A stretch of 64,000 nucleotides of DNA, from positions 992,001 to 1,056,000 of the forward strand of contig JACHMT010000001.1 in the NCBI GenBank assembly GCA_014208095.1, given 5' to 3'. The notes beneath the pieces were generated by a model that had not been told where the DNA came from, searched no databases, and was given only the letters and a program-made list of their open reading frames with translations. Made by a program: the position numbers and the translations under genes. Positions 1-9,200 of this stretch are shown in pieces (position 1 is the first letter of the stretch; every line of letters begins with the position of its first letter). Origin of the DNA: Actinospineispora eucalypti. GTDB taxonomy: Bacteria; Actinomycetota; Actinomycetes; Mycobacteriales; Pseudonocardiaceae.

Positions 1-1652
1 AGCTCGTTCAGCAGGTTGATGACGCCGGCCTGGATGGACACGTCCAGCGCGGACACCGGTTCGTCCAGCACCAGCAGCGAGGGCTCGGTGGCCAGCGCGC
101 GGGCGATGCCGATGCGCTGGCGCTGCCCACCGGAGAAGGCGGTGGGGAAGCGGTCGGTGTGCTCGGGGTCCAGGCCGACCAGCTCCATCAGCCGGTCCAC
201 CCGCTCGCCGATGACCGCCCGGTCGGTCTCGCCGACCGCGCGCAGCGGTTCGGCCAGGATGTCGAACACGGTCAGCCGAGGGTTCAGCGCGCCCACCGGG
301 TCCTGGAAGACCATCTGGATCCGGCGCCGCAGCGCGCGCTCGGCGTCGTGGTCGCGCAGGTCCGCGACGTCGACGTCGGCGACCCGGATGTGGCCGCGCT
401 CGGGCGGCCGCAGGTTCATGATCTCGATCAGCGTGCTGGTCTTGCCGCACCCGGACTCGCCGACCAGGCCGAGCGTCTCGCCGCGCCGGATGTCCAGGTC
501 CACGTCGGAGACCGCGTACACCGAGCCCACCCGGCGTTTCAGCAGGCTCCCGCTGTACAACGGGAAGGTCTTGGACAACCCGGCCAGCTGGAGCACCGGC
601 GGGCGCTGCTCGCGCGGCCGGGCGGCGCTGCCCTCGGCGACCGGCGCGGGCACCGGGTAGACCGGCGCGCCGCCGATCCAGCCGTCGCTGATCTCCGGTG
701 CGCGCAGGCAGGCCACCGCGTGTGCGTCCCCGACCAGCTCGGGCTCCCGCTCCGCGCAGTCGTGCACCGCCACCGGGCAGCGGGGCTCGAACGGGCAGCC
801 CGGCGGCAGATCGATGAGCAGCGGCGGGTTGCCCCTGATCGGCACCAGCGGCGCGCGTTCGGCGGTGTCCACCCGGGGCACCGCGCCGAGCAGGCCGATT
901 GTGTACGGCATCCGGGGCCGGGCGAACAGCTCGTCCACCGGCGCCTTCTCCACCGGTCGCCCGGCGTACATCACCATCACCTCGTCCGAGGTGCCGGCGA
1001 CCACCCCGAGGTCGTGGGTGATCATGATGAGCGCGGCCCCGGTCTCCGCCTGGGCCAGCTTGAGCACCTCGAGGATCTGCGCCTGCACGGTGACGTCCAG
1101 CGCGGTGGTCGGCTCGTCGGCGATGATCACCTGTGGGTCGTTGGCGATCGCCATGGCGATCACCACCCGCTGCCGCATGCCGCCGGAGAACTCGTGCGGG
1201 AAGGACCGCGCGCGCACCTCGGGGTTCGGGATGCCGACCAGGTCCAGCAGCTCCACGGCGCGTTTGGCGGCCACGTCCTTGGCCAGGTCCTGGTGGATGC
1301 GCAGCGCCTCGACGATCTGGTCGCCGACGGTGAAGATCGGGGTCAGCGAGGACAGCGGATCCTGGAAGATCATGCCCAGCTGCCGGCCGCGCACCTCGGA
1401 CATCCGCTCGTCGTCCAGCCCGAGCAGCTCGCGGCCGGCCAGCGTGATCGACCCGGAGACCGCCGCGTACTCCGGCAGCAGGCCCATCACGGCCAGCGAG
1501 GTCACCGACTTGCCCGAACCGGACTCGCCGACGATGCCCAGTGTGCGGCCCGGGTAGAGGTCGAAGTCGACGCCACGCACCGCGTCCACCCGGCCGGCCT
1601 CGGACGGGAAGGAAACCCGCAGGTCGCGCACGGACAGGAGCGGTGCCGTCAC
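1..1652 (-). CDS. Peptide/nickel-type ABC importer, fused double ATPase (3' end outside window)
   Basis: Energises uptake of a peptide-like solute at the cytoplasmic face of the membrane. Two ATPase halves are fused, as in DppD-DppF fusions. The first half has Walker A GESGSGKS about 45 residues in. The second half shows Walker A with GESGCGKT near 440-470, the SGGQRQR signature near 130-145 and the LLVLDEP Walker B near 60-80; the gene is then cut by the window edge. The GTG start at 1652 overlaps the TGA of the upstream permease (GTGA), so translation is coupled. It is a close paralogue of the ATPase at 3581-5731; the first bases of the window nearly repeat those at 4051. The transported solute cannot be told from sequence. 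Confidence 0.93.
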   Translation of the reverse strand, partial: MTAPLLSVRDLRVSFPSEAGRVDAVRGVDFDLYPGRTLGIVGESGSGKSVTSLAVMGLLPEYAAVSGSITLAGRELLGLDDERMSEVRGRQLGMIFQDPLSSLTPIFTVGDQIVEALRIHQDLAKDVAAKRAVELLDLVGIPNPEVRARSFPHEFSGGMRQRVVIAMAIANDPQVIIADEPTTALDVTVQAQILEVLKLAQAETGAALIMITHDLGVVAGTSDEVMVMYAGRPVEKAPVDELFARPRMPYTIGLLGAVPRVDTAERAPLVPIRGNPPLLIDLPPGCPFEPRCPVAVHDCAEREPELVGDAHAVACLRAPEISDGWIGGAPVYPVPAPVAEGSAARPREQRPPVLQLAGLSKTFPLYSGSLLKRRVGSVYAVSDVDLDIRRGETLGLVGESGCGKTSTLIEIMNLRPPERGHIRVADVDVADLRDHDAERALRRRIQMVFQDPVGALNPRLTVFDILAEPLRAVGETDRAVIGERVDRLMELVGLDPEHTDRFPTAFSGGQRQRIGIARALATEPSLLVLDEPVSALDVSIQAGVINLLNE

Positions 1653-2593
1653 GCCAGGCCGCCCGACTGGGACATCGGGTCCAGCGCATCCCGCAGGCCG
1701 TCGCCGATCAGCGCCATGGACACGGTCAGCAGGGTGACCAGCGCGGCCGGGAAGTAGAACAGCCAGGGTGTGCTGGAGAGCGTGTTGGCGCCGTCGCTGA
1801 GCATGGTGCCGAGCGAGACGTCGGGCAGCTGCACGCCGAAGCCGATGAAGGAGAGCCCGGTCTCCGCCTGCACGGTGGCCACCACGCCCAGGGTGAACGA
1901 CACGATCAGCAGCGAGCTGATGTTCGGGATCAGGTGGCGCAACACGATGCGGAACGAGCTGACCCCCATGAACCGGGCCGCCTGCACGTACTCCCGCTCG
2001 CGCAGTGAGATGGTCAGCGACCAGACCACCCGCGCGCTGAGCATCCAGCCGAACACGGTGAGCGCCAGGATCAGCGTCCGCCAGTCGCCGCCGGCCTTCT
2101 GCGAGACCAGCGCGAGGATCAGGAAGGACGGCACCACCATCAGGAAGTGGATGGTGCCCAGGATGATCTTCTCCGCGCTGCCCCGCAGGTAGGCCGCCGC
2201 CGCGCCGACGAACGCGGACACCAGAGTGGTGAGCAGGGAGACGGTCAGCGCGATCACCAGCGACCGCTGAAGGCCGTGCACCGCCTGCGCGAACGTGTCG
2301 TTGCCGGCGCCGTTGGTACCGAACCAGTGCTCCGGGGACGGCGCCGAGGTCAGGTTGGCGAAGTCCACGTCGGCGTAGGTGTACGGCGTGAGAAACCCGC
2401 CGAACAGCGCGAACAGCACCAGCAGCAGCAGGATGGCCAGGCCGGCGACCGCCGGGCGGTTGCGCATGAACCGGCGGGTGTACAGCCGCCCCCGGCTCAG
2501 GTGCCGGTTCGCCCGCTGGGTCACCTCGCCCGGCGCGCTCGCCTCCGGTGACTGCCCGAAGGTGGGCCGCAGCTCGGGAATGTGTGTGGTCAT
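1649..2593 (-). CDS. ABC importer permease, DppC/OppC family (second set)
   Basis: Integral membrane permease of 314 residues, one half of the translocation channel of a peptide-type importer. An N-terminal cytoplasmic segment of about 45 residues leads into the first membrane helix. The [18 protein letters not shown] segment is the OppC N-domain signature. The REREYVQAARFMG stretch is the EAA-like coupling loop that contacts the ATPase. The ATG at 2593 overlaps the TGA of the preceding permease (ATGA) and its own stop overlaps the next start. Gene order B-C-ATPase supports the C-type call. No substrate-binding lipoprotein gene is next to it in this window. Confidence 0.92.
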   Translation of the reverse strand: MTTHIPELRPTFGQSPEASAPGEVTQRANRHLSRGRLYTRRFMRNRPAVAGLAILLLLVLFALFGGFLTPYTYADVDFANLTSAPSPEHWFGTNGAGNDTFAQAVHGLQRSLVIALTVSLLTTLVSAFVGAAAAYLRGSAEKIILGTIHFLMVVPSFLILALVSQKAGGDWRTLILALTVFGWMLSARVVWSLTISLREREYVQAARFMGVSSFRIVLRHLIPNISSLLIVSFTLGVVATVQAETGLSFIGFGVQLPDVSLGTMLSDGANTLSSTPWLFYFPAALVTLLTVSMALIGDGLRDALDPMSQSGGLA

Positions 2594-3576
2594 ACGGTCA
2601 CCCGCACTCTCGGGTCCAGTGCCACGACGGCGAGGTCGGCCAGGATCGCGCCGACGGCGGTCATCAGTGCGCCGAAGGCGGCCACGGCCACCGCGCCGTG
2701 CACGTCGTTCTTGCTGATCGTGGTGATGAAGTACTGGCCCATGCCCTGCCAGGCGAAGATCGTCTCGGTGATCACCGCGCCGGTGAACAGCGCCGGGATG
2801 GCGAACGCGATCGAGGTGGCCACCGGGATCAGCGAGGTGCGCAGGCCGTGCCGGCGGATCGCCCGCTGCCGGGTCAGCCCCTTGGCCCTGGCCATCCGCA
2901 CGTAGTCGGAGTTGATCGTGTCCAGCAGCAGCGACCGCTGGAGCATGTGGTAGCCGGCGTAGTTGATCACGGTCAGCGCGATCGTGGGCAGCACCAGGTG
3001 CTGCAGCCGGTCCAGAACCAGCGGCCAGAACCCGGACACCGTGGGGGACTGCGCCCCGGCCACGAACAGCAGCGTGGTGCCCACCGACTGGTTCAGCGCG
3101 ATCGCCAGCAGCACCACCGCGAGGCCGGCCACCACCACCGGGATGTTCAGCGTGATGATGGAAAGTCCCTGGTGGAAGCGGTCCGCGAGTCGGTACTGCC
3201 GGGCCGCGGTGTACACCGCCAGCGCGATGCCGATCACCGCGGAGAGCACCAGGGACAACAGCACCAGCTGTGCGCTCACCCCGATGCGGAAGGCGATCTG
3301 CCCGTTCACGCTCTCCCCGATCGGCGAGGAGCCCCAGTCCCAGTGCCGGACGATCCCGTTCACCCAGTGCCACCAGCGCTCCGCCAGCGGGGTGGACGGG
3401 GCCAGGTTGTACTGGGCCAGCGAGGCGTCGATCTGCTCCGGCGAGCGCGGTGGGCGCAGCTGCAGGTAGTTGGCCCTCGGGTCGAGGAAGAGGTTGGCCA
3501 GGAGGTAGGTCAGGTTGGTGGCCACCACGATCATCAGCAGCCAGCCGACCGACTTGCGCAGCACGTACTTCAGCAC
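2590..3576 (-). CDS. ABC importer permease, DppB/OppB family (second set)
   Basis: Permease of 328 residues beginning VLKYVLRKSVGWLL from a GTG at 3576, four bases after the stop of the fused ATPase upstream. The first membrane helix follows directly, as is usual for OppB/DppB. A large periplasmic insertion (about residues 35-95) precedes the channel helices. The segment with YVRMARAKGLTRQRAIRRHGLR is the coupling loop motif. An open frame continues upstream, but it is antisense or out-of-frame overlap with the ATPase gene, so the GTG start with the hydrophobic N-terminus is preferred. It works with the C-type permease and ATPase downstream. Confidence 0.92.
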   Translation of the reverse strand: MLKYVLRKSVGWLLMIVVATNLTYLLANLFLDPRANYLQLRPPRSPEQIDASLAQYNLAPSTPLAERWWHWVNGIVRHWDWGSSPIGESVNGQIAFRIGVSAQLVLLSLVLSAVIGIALAVYTAARQYRLADRFHQGLSIITLNIPVVVAGLAVVLLAIALNQSVGTTLLFVAGAQSPTVSGFWPLVLDRLQHLVLPTIALTVINYAGYHMLQRSLLLDTINSDYVRMARAKGLTRQRAIRRHGLRTSLIPVATSIAFAIPALFTGAVITETIFAWQGMGQYFITTISKNDVHGAVAVAAFGALMTAVGAILADLAVVALDPRVRVTV

Positions 3577-3580
3577 GGCG

Positions 3581-5731
3581 TCAGACCACCTCCCGCACCC
3601 GGGAGTGGTGACAGGCCACCAGGTGGTTCCTCGGCGGCGGAGCCGCTTCGGGGCGGGCGCCCAGTTTGGCGCCCGACGGGGACACAGCGCCTTCCGGTGC
3701 GGTGTGCGGCGGCTCCTGGTCGGTGCACAGCTGCTGGGCCAGCGGGCCGAGCGTGACGTAGAGCGGGCAGCGGGTGCGGAACCGGCAGCCGGACGGCGGT
3801 TCGGCCGCATTGGGCAGGTCACCGCGCAGCAGGATGCGCTCGCGGCGCCGCTCCACGGCGGGGTCCGGGATCGGGATGGCGGAGAGCAGCGCCTGGGTGT
3901 ACGGGTGCCTCGGCGCGGCGAAGACCTCGTCCACCGGGCCGGACTCGACCAGCTTGCCCAGGTACATCACCGCGACCCGGTCGGCCAGGTGGCGCACCAC
4001 CGACAGGTCGTGCGCGACGAACAGGTAGGCCAGGCCGAGCCGGGTCTTCAGCTCGTTCAGCAGGTTGATCACGCCGGCCTGGATGGACACGTCCAGCGCC
4101 GACACCGGCTCGTCCAGCACCAGCACCTTGGGCTCGAGCGCGAGCGCGCGGGCGATGCCGACCCGCTGGCGCTGGCCGCCGGAGAACTCCGCCGGGTAGC
4201 GCTCGGCGTGCTCCGGGCGCAGTCCGACCAGGCGCAGCAGCTCGCTCACCCGCTGCGCCTGCCGGTCGGCCGGTACGCCGTGCACCCGCAGCGGCTCGGC
4301 GATCACGTCGCCGATGGGCATCCGGGGATCCAGAGCGGCCATCGGGTCCTGGAAGACCACCTGCAGGTCCCGCCGCACGGCCCGGCGGGAACCCCGGTCC
4401 AGCCCGGCCACGTCCCGCCCGAGCACCTCGATCGCGCCCTGGGACGGCTTGCCCAGCCCGAGGATCTCCATCAGCGTCGACGTCTTGCCGCACCCCGACT
4501 CGCCGACCAGCGCGAGCACCTCGCCGGCGTGCAGCTCGAAGCTCACCCCGTCCACCGCGCGCATCGTGCCGACGCGGCGGCGGATCACCGCACCCTTGCT
4601 GATCGGATAATGCTTGTGCAGGTCAGTGACCCGGAGCACGACATCCGGTGCACCGTTTGTTGCTTTTTTCCACGCAGAGCCGCTCTGCGTGGAAATTTGC
4701 GACGCCTCGGGTTCGCCGGTCGTCGGGATGCCGAAGATCTCGGCGGCGTCCGGCTCGTTCCGGCGCAGTTCACCGGCCCGCCAGCAGGCGGCGGAGTGCT
4801 GGCTGTCGGTCTCCAGCGGCGGTTCCTCGTGCGTGCACTGGGGCACGGCCAGCGGGCAGCGCGGTTCGAACGGGCAGCCGGGGTCGGGGTCGACCATGGC
4901 CGGCGGCTGGCCCTCGATGGGCACCAGCGGGGCGTGCCGGTCGGCGTCCAGCCGGGGGATCGAGCCGAGCAGGCCCAGCGTGTAGGGCATCCGGGGGTGG
5001 GCGAACACGTCGTCCACCGGCGCCGACTCGACGACCCGCCCGGCGTACATCACCTGTACCCGGTCGGCCACCCCGGCCACCACTCCGAGGTCGTGGGTGA
5101 TCAGCAGCAGGCCGGCGCCGGTGAGCTCGCGCGCGGTGCGCAGCACGTCCAGCACCTGGGCCTGCACGGTGACGTCCAGTGCGGTGGTCGGCTCGTCGGC
5201 GATGATCAGGTCCGGGTCGTTGGCGATCGCGATGGCGATCACCACGCGCTGCCGCATACCGCCGGAGAACTCGTGCGGGAAGGCGCGCGACCGCTCACCC
5301 GCGCGCGGGATGCCCACCACGTCCAGCAGCTCGACCGCGCGCCGGGCCGCCTCCTGCTTGCCCAGCGTGCCGTGCACCCGCAGCGCCTCGGCCACCTGGT
5401 CGCCCACGGTGAAGATCGGGGTCAGCGCGGACAGCGGGTCTTGGAACACCATGGAGATCCGCTTGCCCCGGACCTTGGCCAGCTCCTCGTCCGAGCGGCC
5501 GAGCAACTCCTCACCCCGGAACCGGATCGAGCCGGTGGTCCGCGCCTGAGGTGGCAGAAGGCCCATCGTGGCCAGCGCGGATACCGACTTCCCCGAGCCC
5601 GACTCGCCCACGATGCCGAGCACCTCGCCGGCCCCGACCTCGAAGTTGACCCCGCGCACCGCGCGCACCGGTCCCGCCTCGCTGGGGAAGGACACGTGCA
5701 GGTCGGAAACCTGGAGGATCGGTTCGGTCAC
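3581..5731 (-). CDS. Peptide-type ABC importer, fused double ATPase (complete)
   Basis: A 716-residue fusion of DppD-like and DppF-like ATPases. Half 1 has Walker A GESGSGKS at residues 42-49, signature FSGGMRQR near 153 and Walker [13 protein letters not shown] near 177. Half 2 has Walker A GESGCGKT near 410, signature FSGGQRQR and Walker [13 protein letters not shown]. Each half ends in the cysteine-bearing oligopeptide C-terminal extension ([16 protein letters not shown]), which commonly binds an iron-sulfur cluster in this family. GTG start at 5731, coupled to the permease stop. Two palindromes lie inside it: one in the interdomain linker (4667-4695) and one near the C-terminus (3655-3674), each translated as extra residues. 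Confidence 0.95.
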   Translation of the reverse strand: MTEPILQVSDLHVSFPSEAGPVRAVRGVNFEVGAGEVLGIVGESGSGKSVSALATMGLLPPQARTTGSIRFRGEELLGRSDEELAKVRGKRISMVFQDPLSALTPIFTVGDQVAEALRVHGTLGKQEAARRAVELLDVVGIPRAGERSRAFPHEFSGGMRQRVVIAIAIANDPDLIIADEPTTALDVTVQAQVLDVLRTARELTGAGLLLITHDLGVVAGVADRVQVMYAGRVVESAPVDDVFAHPRMPYTLGLLGSIPRLDADRHAPLVPIEGQPPAMVDPDPGCPFEPRCPLAVPQCTHEEPPLETDSQHSAACWRAGELRRNEPDAAEIFGIPTTGEPEASQISTQSGSAWKKATNGAPDVVLRVTDLHKHYPISKGAVIRRRVGTMRAVDGVSFELHAGEVLALVGESGCGKTSTLMEILGLGKPSQGAIEVLGRDVAGLDRGSRRAVRRDLQVVFQDPMAALDPRMPIGDVIAEPLRVHGVPADRQAQRVSELLRLVGLRPEHAERYPAEFSGGQRQRVGIARALALEPKVLVLDEPVSALDVSIQAGVINLLNELKTRLGLAYLFVAHDLSVVRHLADRVAVMYLGKLVESGPVDEVFAAPRHPYTQALLSAIPIPDPAVERRRERILLRGDLPNAAEPPSGCRFRTRCPLYVTLGPLAQQLCTDQEPPHTAPEGAVSPSGAKLGARPEAAPPPRNHLVACHHSRVREVV
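3655..3674. repeat. Dispersed hairpin repeat (copy 1), inside a coding sequence
   Basis: The 20-mer GGGCGCCCAGTTTGGCGCCC forms a 7-bp stem with a six-base loop. It is the exact reverse complement of the copy at 14152-14171. A few bases further the sequence GACACAG is also shared with that copy, so the repeat is about 31 bp. Here it is translated in frame as [11 protein letters not shown], just before the conserved HLVACH end of the ATPase. Confidence 0.75.
4667..4695. repeat. Perfect 13-bp palindrome in the ATPase linker
   Basis: The arm TTTCCACGCAGAG and its exact reverse complement are separated by three bases. The minus-strand RNA would form a stem followed by a run of A, so this is not an intrinsic terminator of the operon. 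It encodes linker residues around QSGSAWKK between the two ATPase halves. A translated mobile palindrome is one explanation; it is not conserved family sequence as far as I can judge. Confidence 0.6.
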
Positions 5732-6684
5732 CGGCGGGCTCCGTTCTTCCGCCCGGCGGCCTTGGCCCGGCCGGCGGACGGGTCCAGCGCGTCGCGCACC
5801 GCGTCACCGAAGAAGTTGACCGCGAGCACGGTGACGATGAGCAACCCGCTGGGGAAGCTGAACAGCCAGTTGAAGGTCAGCGCGGACTCGGTGCCGGAGG
5901 CGATCAGCGTGCCCAGGGACACGTCCGGCGGCTGGATGCCGAAGCCGAAGAAGCTGAGCGAGGTCTCCGCCAGGATGGCCACGCCCACCCCGATGGTCAC
6001 GTCGATGATCAGCAACGACGCCATGTTGGGGATGATGTGCTTGGCGATGATCTGCCAGGCCGGCATGCCCATGAACTTCGCGGCCAGCACGTACTCCCGC
6101 TCGCGCAGGGTCAGCGTCATCCCCCGCACGATCCGGGACATGATCATCCAGCCGAACGCGGACAGCATGAGCACCAGCAGCAGCCAGGACTTGCCCCGGA
6201 ACGCCGGGCTCAGGATGGCCACGACCAGGAACGACGGCAGTACCAGCAGCAGGTCCACCACCCACATCAGTGCCCGGTCGGTGACCCCGCCGAAGTAGCC
6301 GGCCAGCGCGCCGACCACGGAGGCCACCGCGGTGGAGATCACCGCCACCAGCAGGCCGATGAGCAGCGACTTCTGCAGGCCGCGCATGCACTGCGCGAAC
6401 AGGTCCTCGCCCAGCTTGGTGGTGCCGAACCAGTGCTCCGGCGACGGCGGCATGAGCAGCGCCAGGTCGTCCTGGGTGCGGTAGTCCCACGGGTAGAGCA
6501 GCGGCGAGACGAACGCGCCCAGGAACAGCAGCACGATCACCACCGCGCCGGCCATGCCCAGCCGGTTGCGCCGCAGCCGGCGCAGCACCAGCCGCCCGCG
6601 CCCGGCCGGCCGGCCGGGCGGCACCTCGGGCACCGCCACCGGGGCCGTGGACGGGCTCGACTCGGTCGCGGTCATGGGGCTCAC
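5728..6684 (-). CDS. ABC importer permease, DppC/OppC family (first set)
   Basis: Permease of 318 residues. A 40-residue cytoplasmic arm rich in Pro and Arg precedes the first helix ([20 protein letters not shown]). [18 protein letters not shown] is the OppC N-domain signature and [13 protein letters not shown] the coupling loop. The GTG at 6684 overlaps the TGA of the upstream permease; an in-frame ATG at 6675 is the alternative start. The stop overlaps the GTG of the fused ATPase. Sequence similarity to the permease at 1649-2593 supports a duplicated three-gene set. Confidence 0.93.
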   Translation of the reverse strand: MSPMTATESSPSTAPVAVPEVPPGRPAGRGRLVLRRLRRNRLGMAGAVVIVLLFLGAFVSPLLYPWDYRTQDDLALLMPPSPEHWFGTTKLGEDLFAQCMRGLQKSLLIGLLVAVISTAVASVVGALAGYFGGVTDRALMWVVDLLLVLPSFLVVAILSPAFRGKSWLLLVLMLSAFGWMIMSRIVRGMTLTLREREYVLAAKFMGMPAWQIIAKHIIPNMASLLIIDVTIGVGVAILAETSLSFFGFGIQPPDVSLGTLIASGTESALTFNWLFSFPSGLLIVTVLAVNFFGDAVRDALDPSAGRAKAAGRKNGARR

Positions 6685-7658
6685 CGCACCCGGACCCGGG
6701 GGTCCAACGCGCCGTAGAGAAGGTCGGACAGCCAGCCGGAGAGCAACACCAGCACCGCGATGAACAGCGTCACCGTGGCCACGATGTTCGCGTCCTGCGT
6801 CTGCACGCCGTAGACCAGCCAGTCACCCATGCCGAACCAGCCGAAGATGCGCTCGGTGAACACCCCGCCGGTGACCAGCAGCCCGAAGCCGAACGCGAAC
6901 AGCGTGGCCATCGGGATCAGCGCGGTGCGCAGCCCGTGGGTGAACAACGCGCGGCGGCGGGTGAGCCCCTTGGCCTGGGCGGTGCGCAGGAAGTCCGAGC
7001 CGAGCACGTCCAGCATCGCGCTGCGCTGGTAGCGGCTGTAGTACGCGATCAGCGGCAGCGCCACCGCGACGGTGGGCAGCACCAGGTGTTGCAGCCGGTC
7101 CACCGCCAGCTCCCACCCGGTGCCGGAGAAGCCGGCCGTCGACTCCCCGTTGAAGTACAGGATCTGGGTGCCGGCCGCCTGGTTCACCGGCAGCCAGACC
7201 ACCTTGAGCAGCGTGCCGATGACGAACACCGGCGTGGACAGGATCAGGAACGAGAAGAACGTGGACACGTGGTCGAAGATCTTGTATTGCCGGATCGCGG
7301 CGGTGACCCCGAGCAGCACACCGACGATCACCCCGATCACCGTGCCGACCAGGAACAACCGCAGGCTGATCCCGGCCCGCCGCCACAGCTCGTCACTGAT
7401 CGGGGCGCTGGCCACGGTCCGCCCGAAGTCGCCGTCCAGGGCGTCGCCCGCCCACAGCGCGAACCGTTCCGGGATGGGCTTGTCCAGCCGCAGCTCCACC
7501 CGCTTCGCCTCGATGGTGCTGGGCGGGGGCGGCGGCTGGCGCTGCGCGAACTGGTCCAGTGGCCGGAACGTCAACGAGGCGAGCGCGAACGCCAGAAAGG
7601 TGGCCAGCACGCAGAGCACCAGGTAATTGGCGAACCTGCGAGCCAGGAACAGTGCCAT
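6681..7658 (-). CDS. ABC importer permease, DppB/OppB family (first gene of operon)
   Basis: Permease of 325 residues starting MALFLARRFANYL with an immediate membrane helix. A long extracytoplasmic segment with PPPPPSTIEAKR follows. The coupling loop reads FLRTAQAKGLTRRRA. As the first gene of a six-gene minus-strand operon with overlapping starts and stops, its promoter should lie in 7659-7850, where I see no clear -35/-10 pair. Function is membrane translocation of a peptide-like solute, together with the C-type permease and the fused ATPase that follow. Confidence 0.93.
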   Translation of the reverse strand: MALFLARRFANYLVLCVLATFLAFALASLTFRPLDQFAQRQPPPPPSTIEAKRVELRLDKPIPERFALWAGDALDGDFGRTVASAPISDELWRRAGISLRLFLVGTVIGVIVGVLLGVTAAIRQYKIFDHVSTFFSFLILSTPVFVIGTLLKVVWLPVNQAAGTQILYFNGESTAGFSGTGWELAVDRLQHLVLPTVAVALPLIAYYSRYQRSAMLDVLGSDFLRTAQAKGLTRRRALFTHGLRTALIPMATLFAFGFGLLVTGGVFTERIFGWFGMGDWLVYGVQTQDANIVATVTLFIAVLVLLSGWLSDLLYGALDPRVRVR

Positions 7659-7850
7659 CGGCGTCCCTACGTGTGTCTAGCTTTCTGGGCCGCTGCCCAA
7701 GCCCCCCGGCGTTCGGCGGAGTATATGGCCCGGTCGGCGCGTTCCCGCCAGCCGGGGCGGGCGCGTGAGGAGAACGGTAGCTTTCCGCCGCGTTTGTTCC
7801 GGGTAAGCCAGGACCCGGGACTCAGCCCCCGCTCAGCCCGTTGGCTTCGG

Positions 7851-8420
7851 TCAGCGGGTCAGTTCCGCGAAATCGACTGTCACGGCCACCGGGGCCGCGG
7901 TGACCCTTACGGCGGCGTCGGCGGTCACCCTGTTCTCCACCTCGTACTGCCCGTTCACCAACCGGTGCGTGACCAACTGGCCTTCGCTGACCGTCCACAG
8001 GAACGGGACACCCGCAGTCGCGTAACCAGCGGTTTTGGTCTCCTGCTCCGCGCGGGAGTTGCCCGGCGACCAGACCTCAACCGCGAGCGCCAGGAGGTCG
8101 GCCGGCACGGTGACACCGTTGGCGCGGCTGGTCAGTACCACCACGTCCGGGATGAGTGCCGTCCGCCAAGCCGTGCTGATCCGTACGTTGACTGTCGGAA
8201 GAACCTCGAGATCGGGTCGGCCGGACGCTTCGACCGCGTCCTCCAACAGCCGCGTCAGACGGCGGGCGATCCGCTGATGCTGGGTGGAGGGAGCGGGGCT
8301 CACGTGCAGGTATCCATAGATCAGCTCCACCGTCGACCCATCCACCGTGGGGGGCAGAGTCAACCATTCATCCACCGTGTATGGCCCGAGAGGGTGGTCC
8401 AGCGCGGCGACCGCGGCCAT
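7851..8420 (-). CDS. Uma2-family (DUF820) PD-(D/E)XK endonuclease-like protein
   Basis: A 189-residue Uma2-family protein. The family pattern is visible: an N-terminal TVDEWLTLP segment, ELIYGYLHVSPAPS, then IPDVVVL with the conserved Asp, AVEVWSPGN with the acidic residue, and ETKTAGYATAGVPFLW with the Lys. These are the restriction-endonuclease-like core residues. Family members are widespread and their biological role is poorly defined. The ATG at 8420 is chosen because GGAAGG lies eight bases upstream; a GTG at 8429 in frame would sit directly on that site. It stands alone between the importer operon and the CMD gene. Confidence 0.85.
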   Translation of the reverse strand: MAAVAALDHPLGPYTVDEWLTLPPTVDGSTVELIYGYLHVSPAPSTQHQRIARRLTRLLEDAVEASGRPDLEVLPTVNVRISTAWRTALIPDVVVLTSRANGVTVPADLLALAVEVWSPGNSRAEQETKTAGYATAGVPFLWTVSEGQLVTHRLVNGQYEVENRVTADAAVRVTAAPVAVTVDFAELTR

Positions 8421-8524
8421 CAGCTCCACCTTCCGACGTCACCGAACTTGGCGTGTCCGAGTGCAAGTGTATGACCTGCGTTTTGTATGAGTCCGACCCA
8501 ATGCACCGGCGAGGGCTGGGACGT

Positions 8525-9124
8525 TCAGGACGCCGGGCCGGGTTCCGGGATGGCGCAGAAGGCGCCCTCGCTGAAACCGGCCGCGCCGACGCCCAGGGCG
8601 TGGTTGAGCCGGCCCCGGAAGTTGCCCAGCGCGACCAGGAAGCTCAGCTCGACCAGCTGCGCGTCGGTGAAATGCGCGCGCAGCCGGTCGAACAGCTCGT
8701 CGGTGACCGCCGCCGGGGTGCGGGTCGCGCCGACCGCGAAGTCCAGCACCAGTTTGTCCCGTTCGGAGAACAGCTCGCTGGACCGGTAGGCCGGCAGCGC
8801 GCGCAGCTCGGCCTCGCCGACCCCCCACCGCCGAGCGACCTGGGAGCCGAGGTCGATGCAGAACTCGCAGTTCACCAGGGTGGCCGACTTCAGCTCGGCC
8901 AGCAGCATGGTGCGCTTGTCCAGCAACTTCAGGCCGGCGGCGGCCTGCTCCAGCTTGGACACTCCGCGCAGCGCCGACGGCGAGTGCGCGCACAGCTCGA
9001 CGGGTTCGATGATCCGGTCCGGCTCGCGCCCGGTCAGCTTGCGCAGCGCGCGTCGGGTGAACCAGTAGGCCAGTCGGGCGGAAAGGCCGGCCTCGCGGGC
9101 GGGCACGGTCGGGATGCGGGGCAT
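8525..9124 (-). CDS. Carboxymuconolactone decarboxylase-family (AhpD-like) protein
   Basis: A 199-residue all-helical CMD/AhpD-family protein. The central NCEFCIDLGSQ segment gives the CxxC plus downstream polar residue typical of AhpD-like disulfide reductases. The later AHFTDAQLVELSFLVALGNF segment is the second family block. Its gene is divergent from an ECF41-type sigma factor gene, the classic partnership in which the sigma factor drives a CMD, oxidoreductase or epimerase gene. ATG 9124 is preferred because AGAGG lies about eight bases upstream; GTG 9133 is the alternative. Substrate unknown; a peroxide or redox role is inference. Confidence 0.88.
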   Translation of the reverse strand: MPRIPTVPAREAGLSARLAYWFTRRALRKLTGREPDRIIEPVELCAHSPSALRGVSKLEQAAAGLKLLDKRTMLLAELKSATLVNCEFCIDLGSQVARRWGVGEAELRALPAYRSSELFSERDKLVLDFAVGATRTPAAVTDELFDRLRAHFTDAQLVELSFLVALGNFRGRLNHALGVGAAGFSEGAFCAIPEPGPAS

Positions 9125-9172
9125 GCCGGTCACCTCTCGTCACGTTCGTCGCACGGGATCCGTCACGGTTAC

Positions 9173-9199
9173 GACGGGCGGGGCGGGAAGGATGTGACC
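9173..9199 (-). promoter_or_regulatory. Candidate ECF41-type promoter for the CMD gene
   Basis: Reading the minus strand, GGTCACA (9199-9193) is followed after exactly 16 bases by CGTC (9176-9173). The published ECF41 consensus, as I recall it, is TGTCACA-N16-CGTC. The -10 lies about 49 bases before the CMD start, a sensible leader length. It would make the CMD gene the direct target of the sigma factor encoded next door. Confidence 0.6.
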
Positions 9200-9200
9200 G

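Noticed and set aside
4667-4695. Intrinsic terminator within the importer operon
   Set aside because: In the transcribed (minus) direction the stem is followed by A residues, not U, and the frame stays open.
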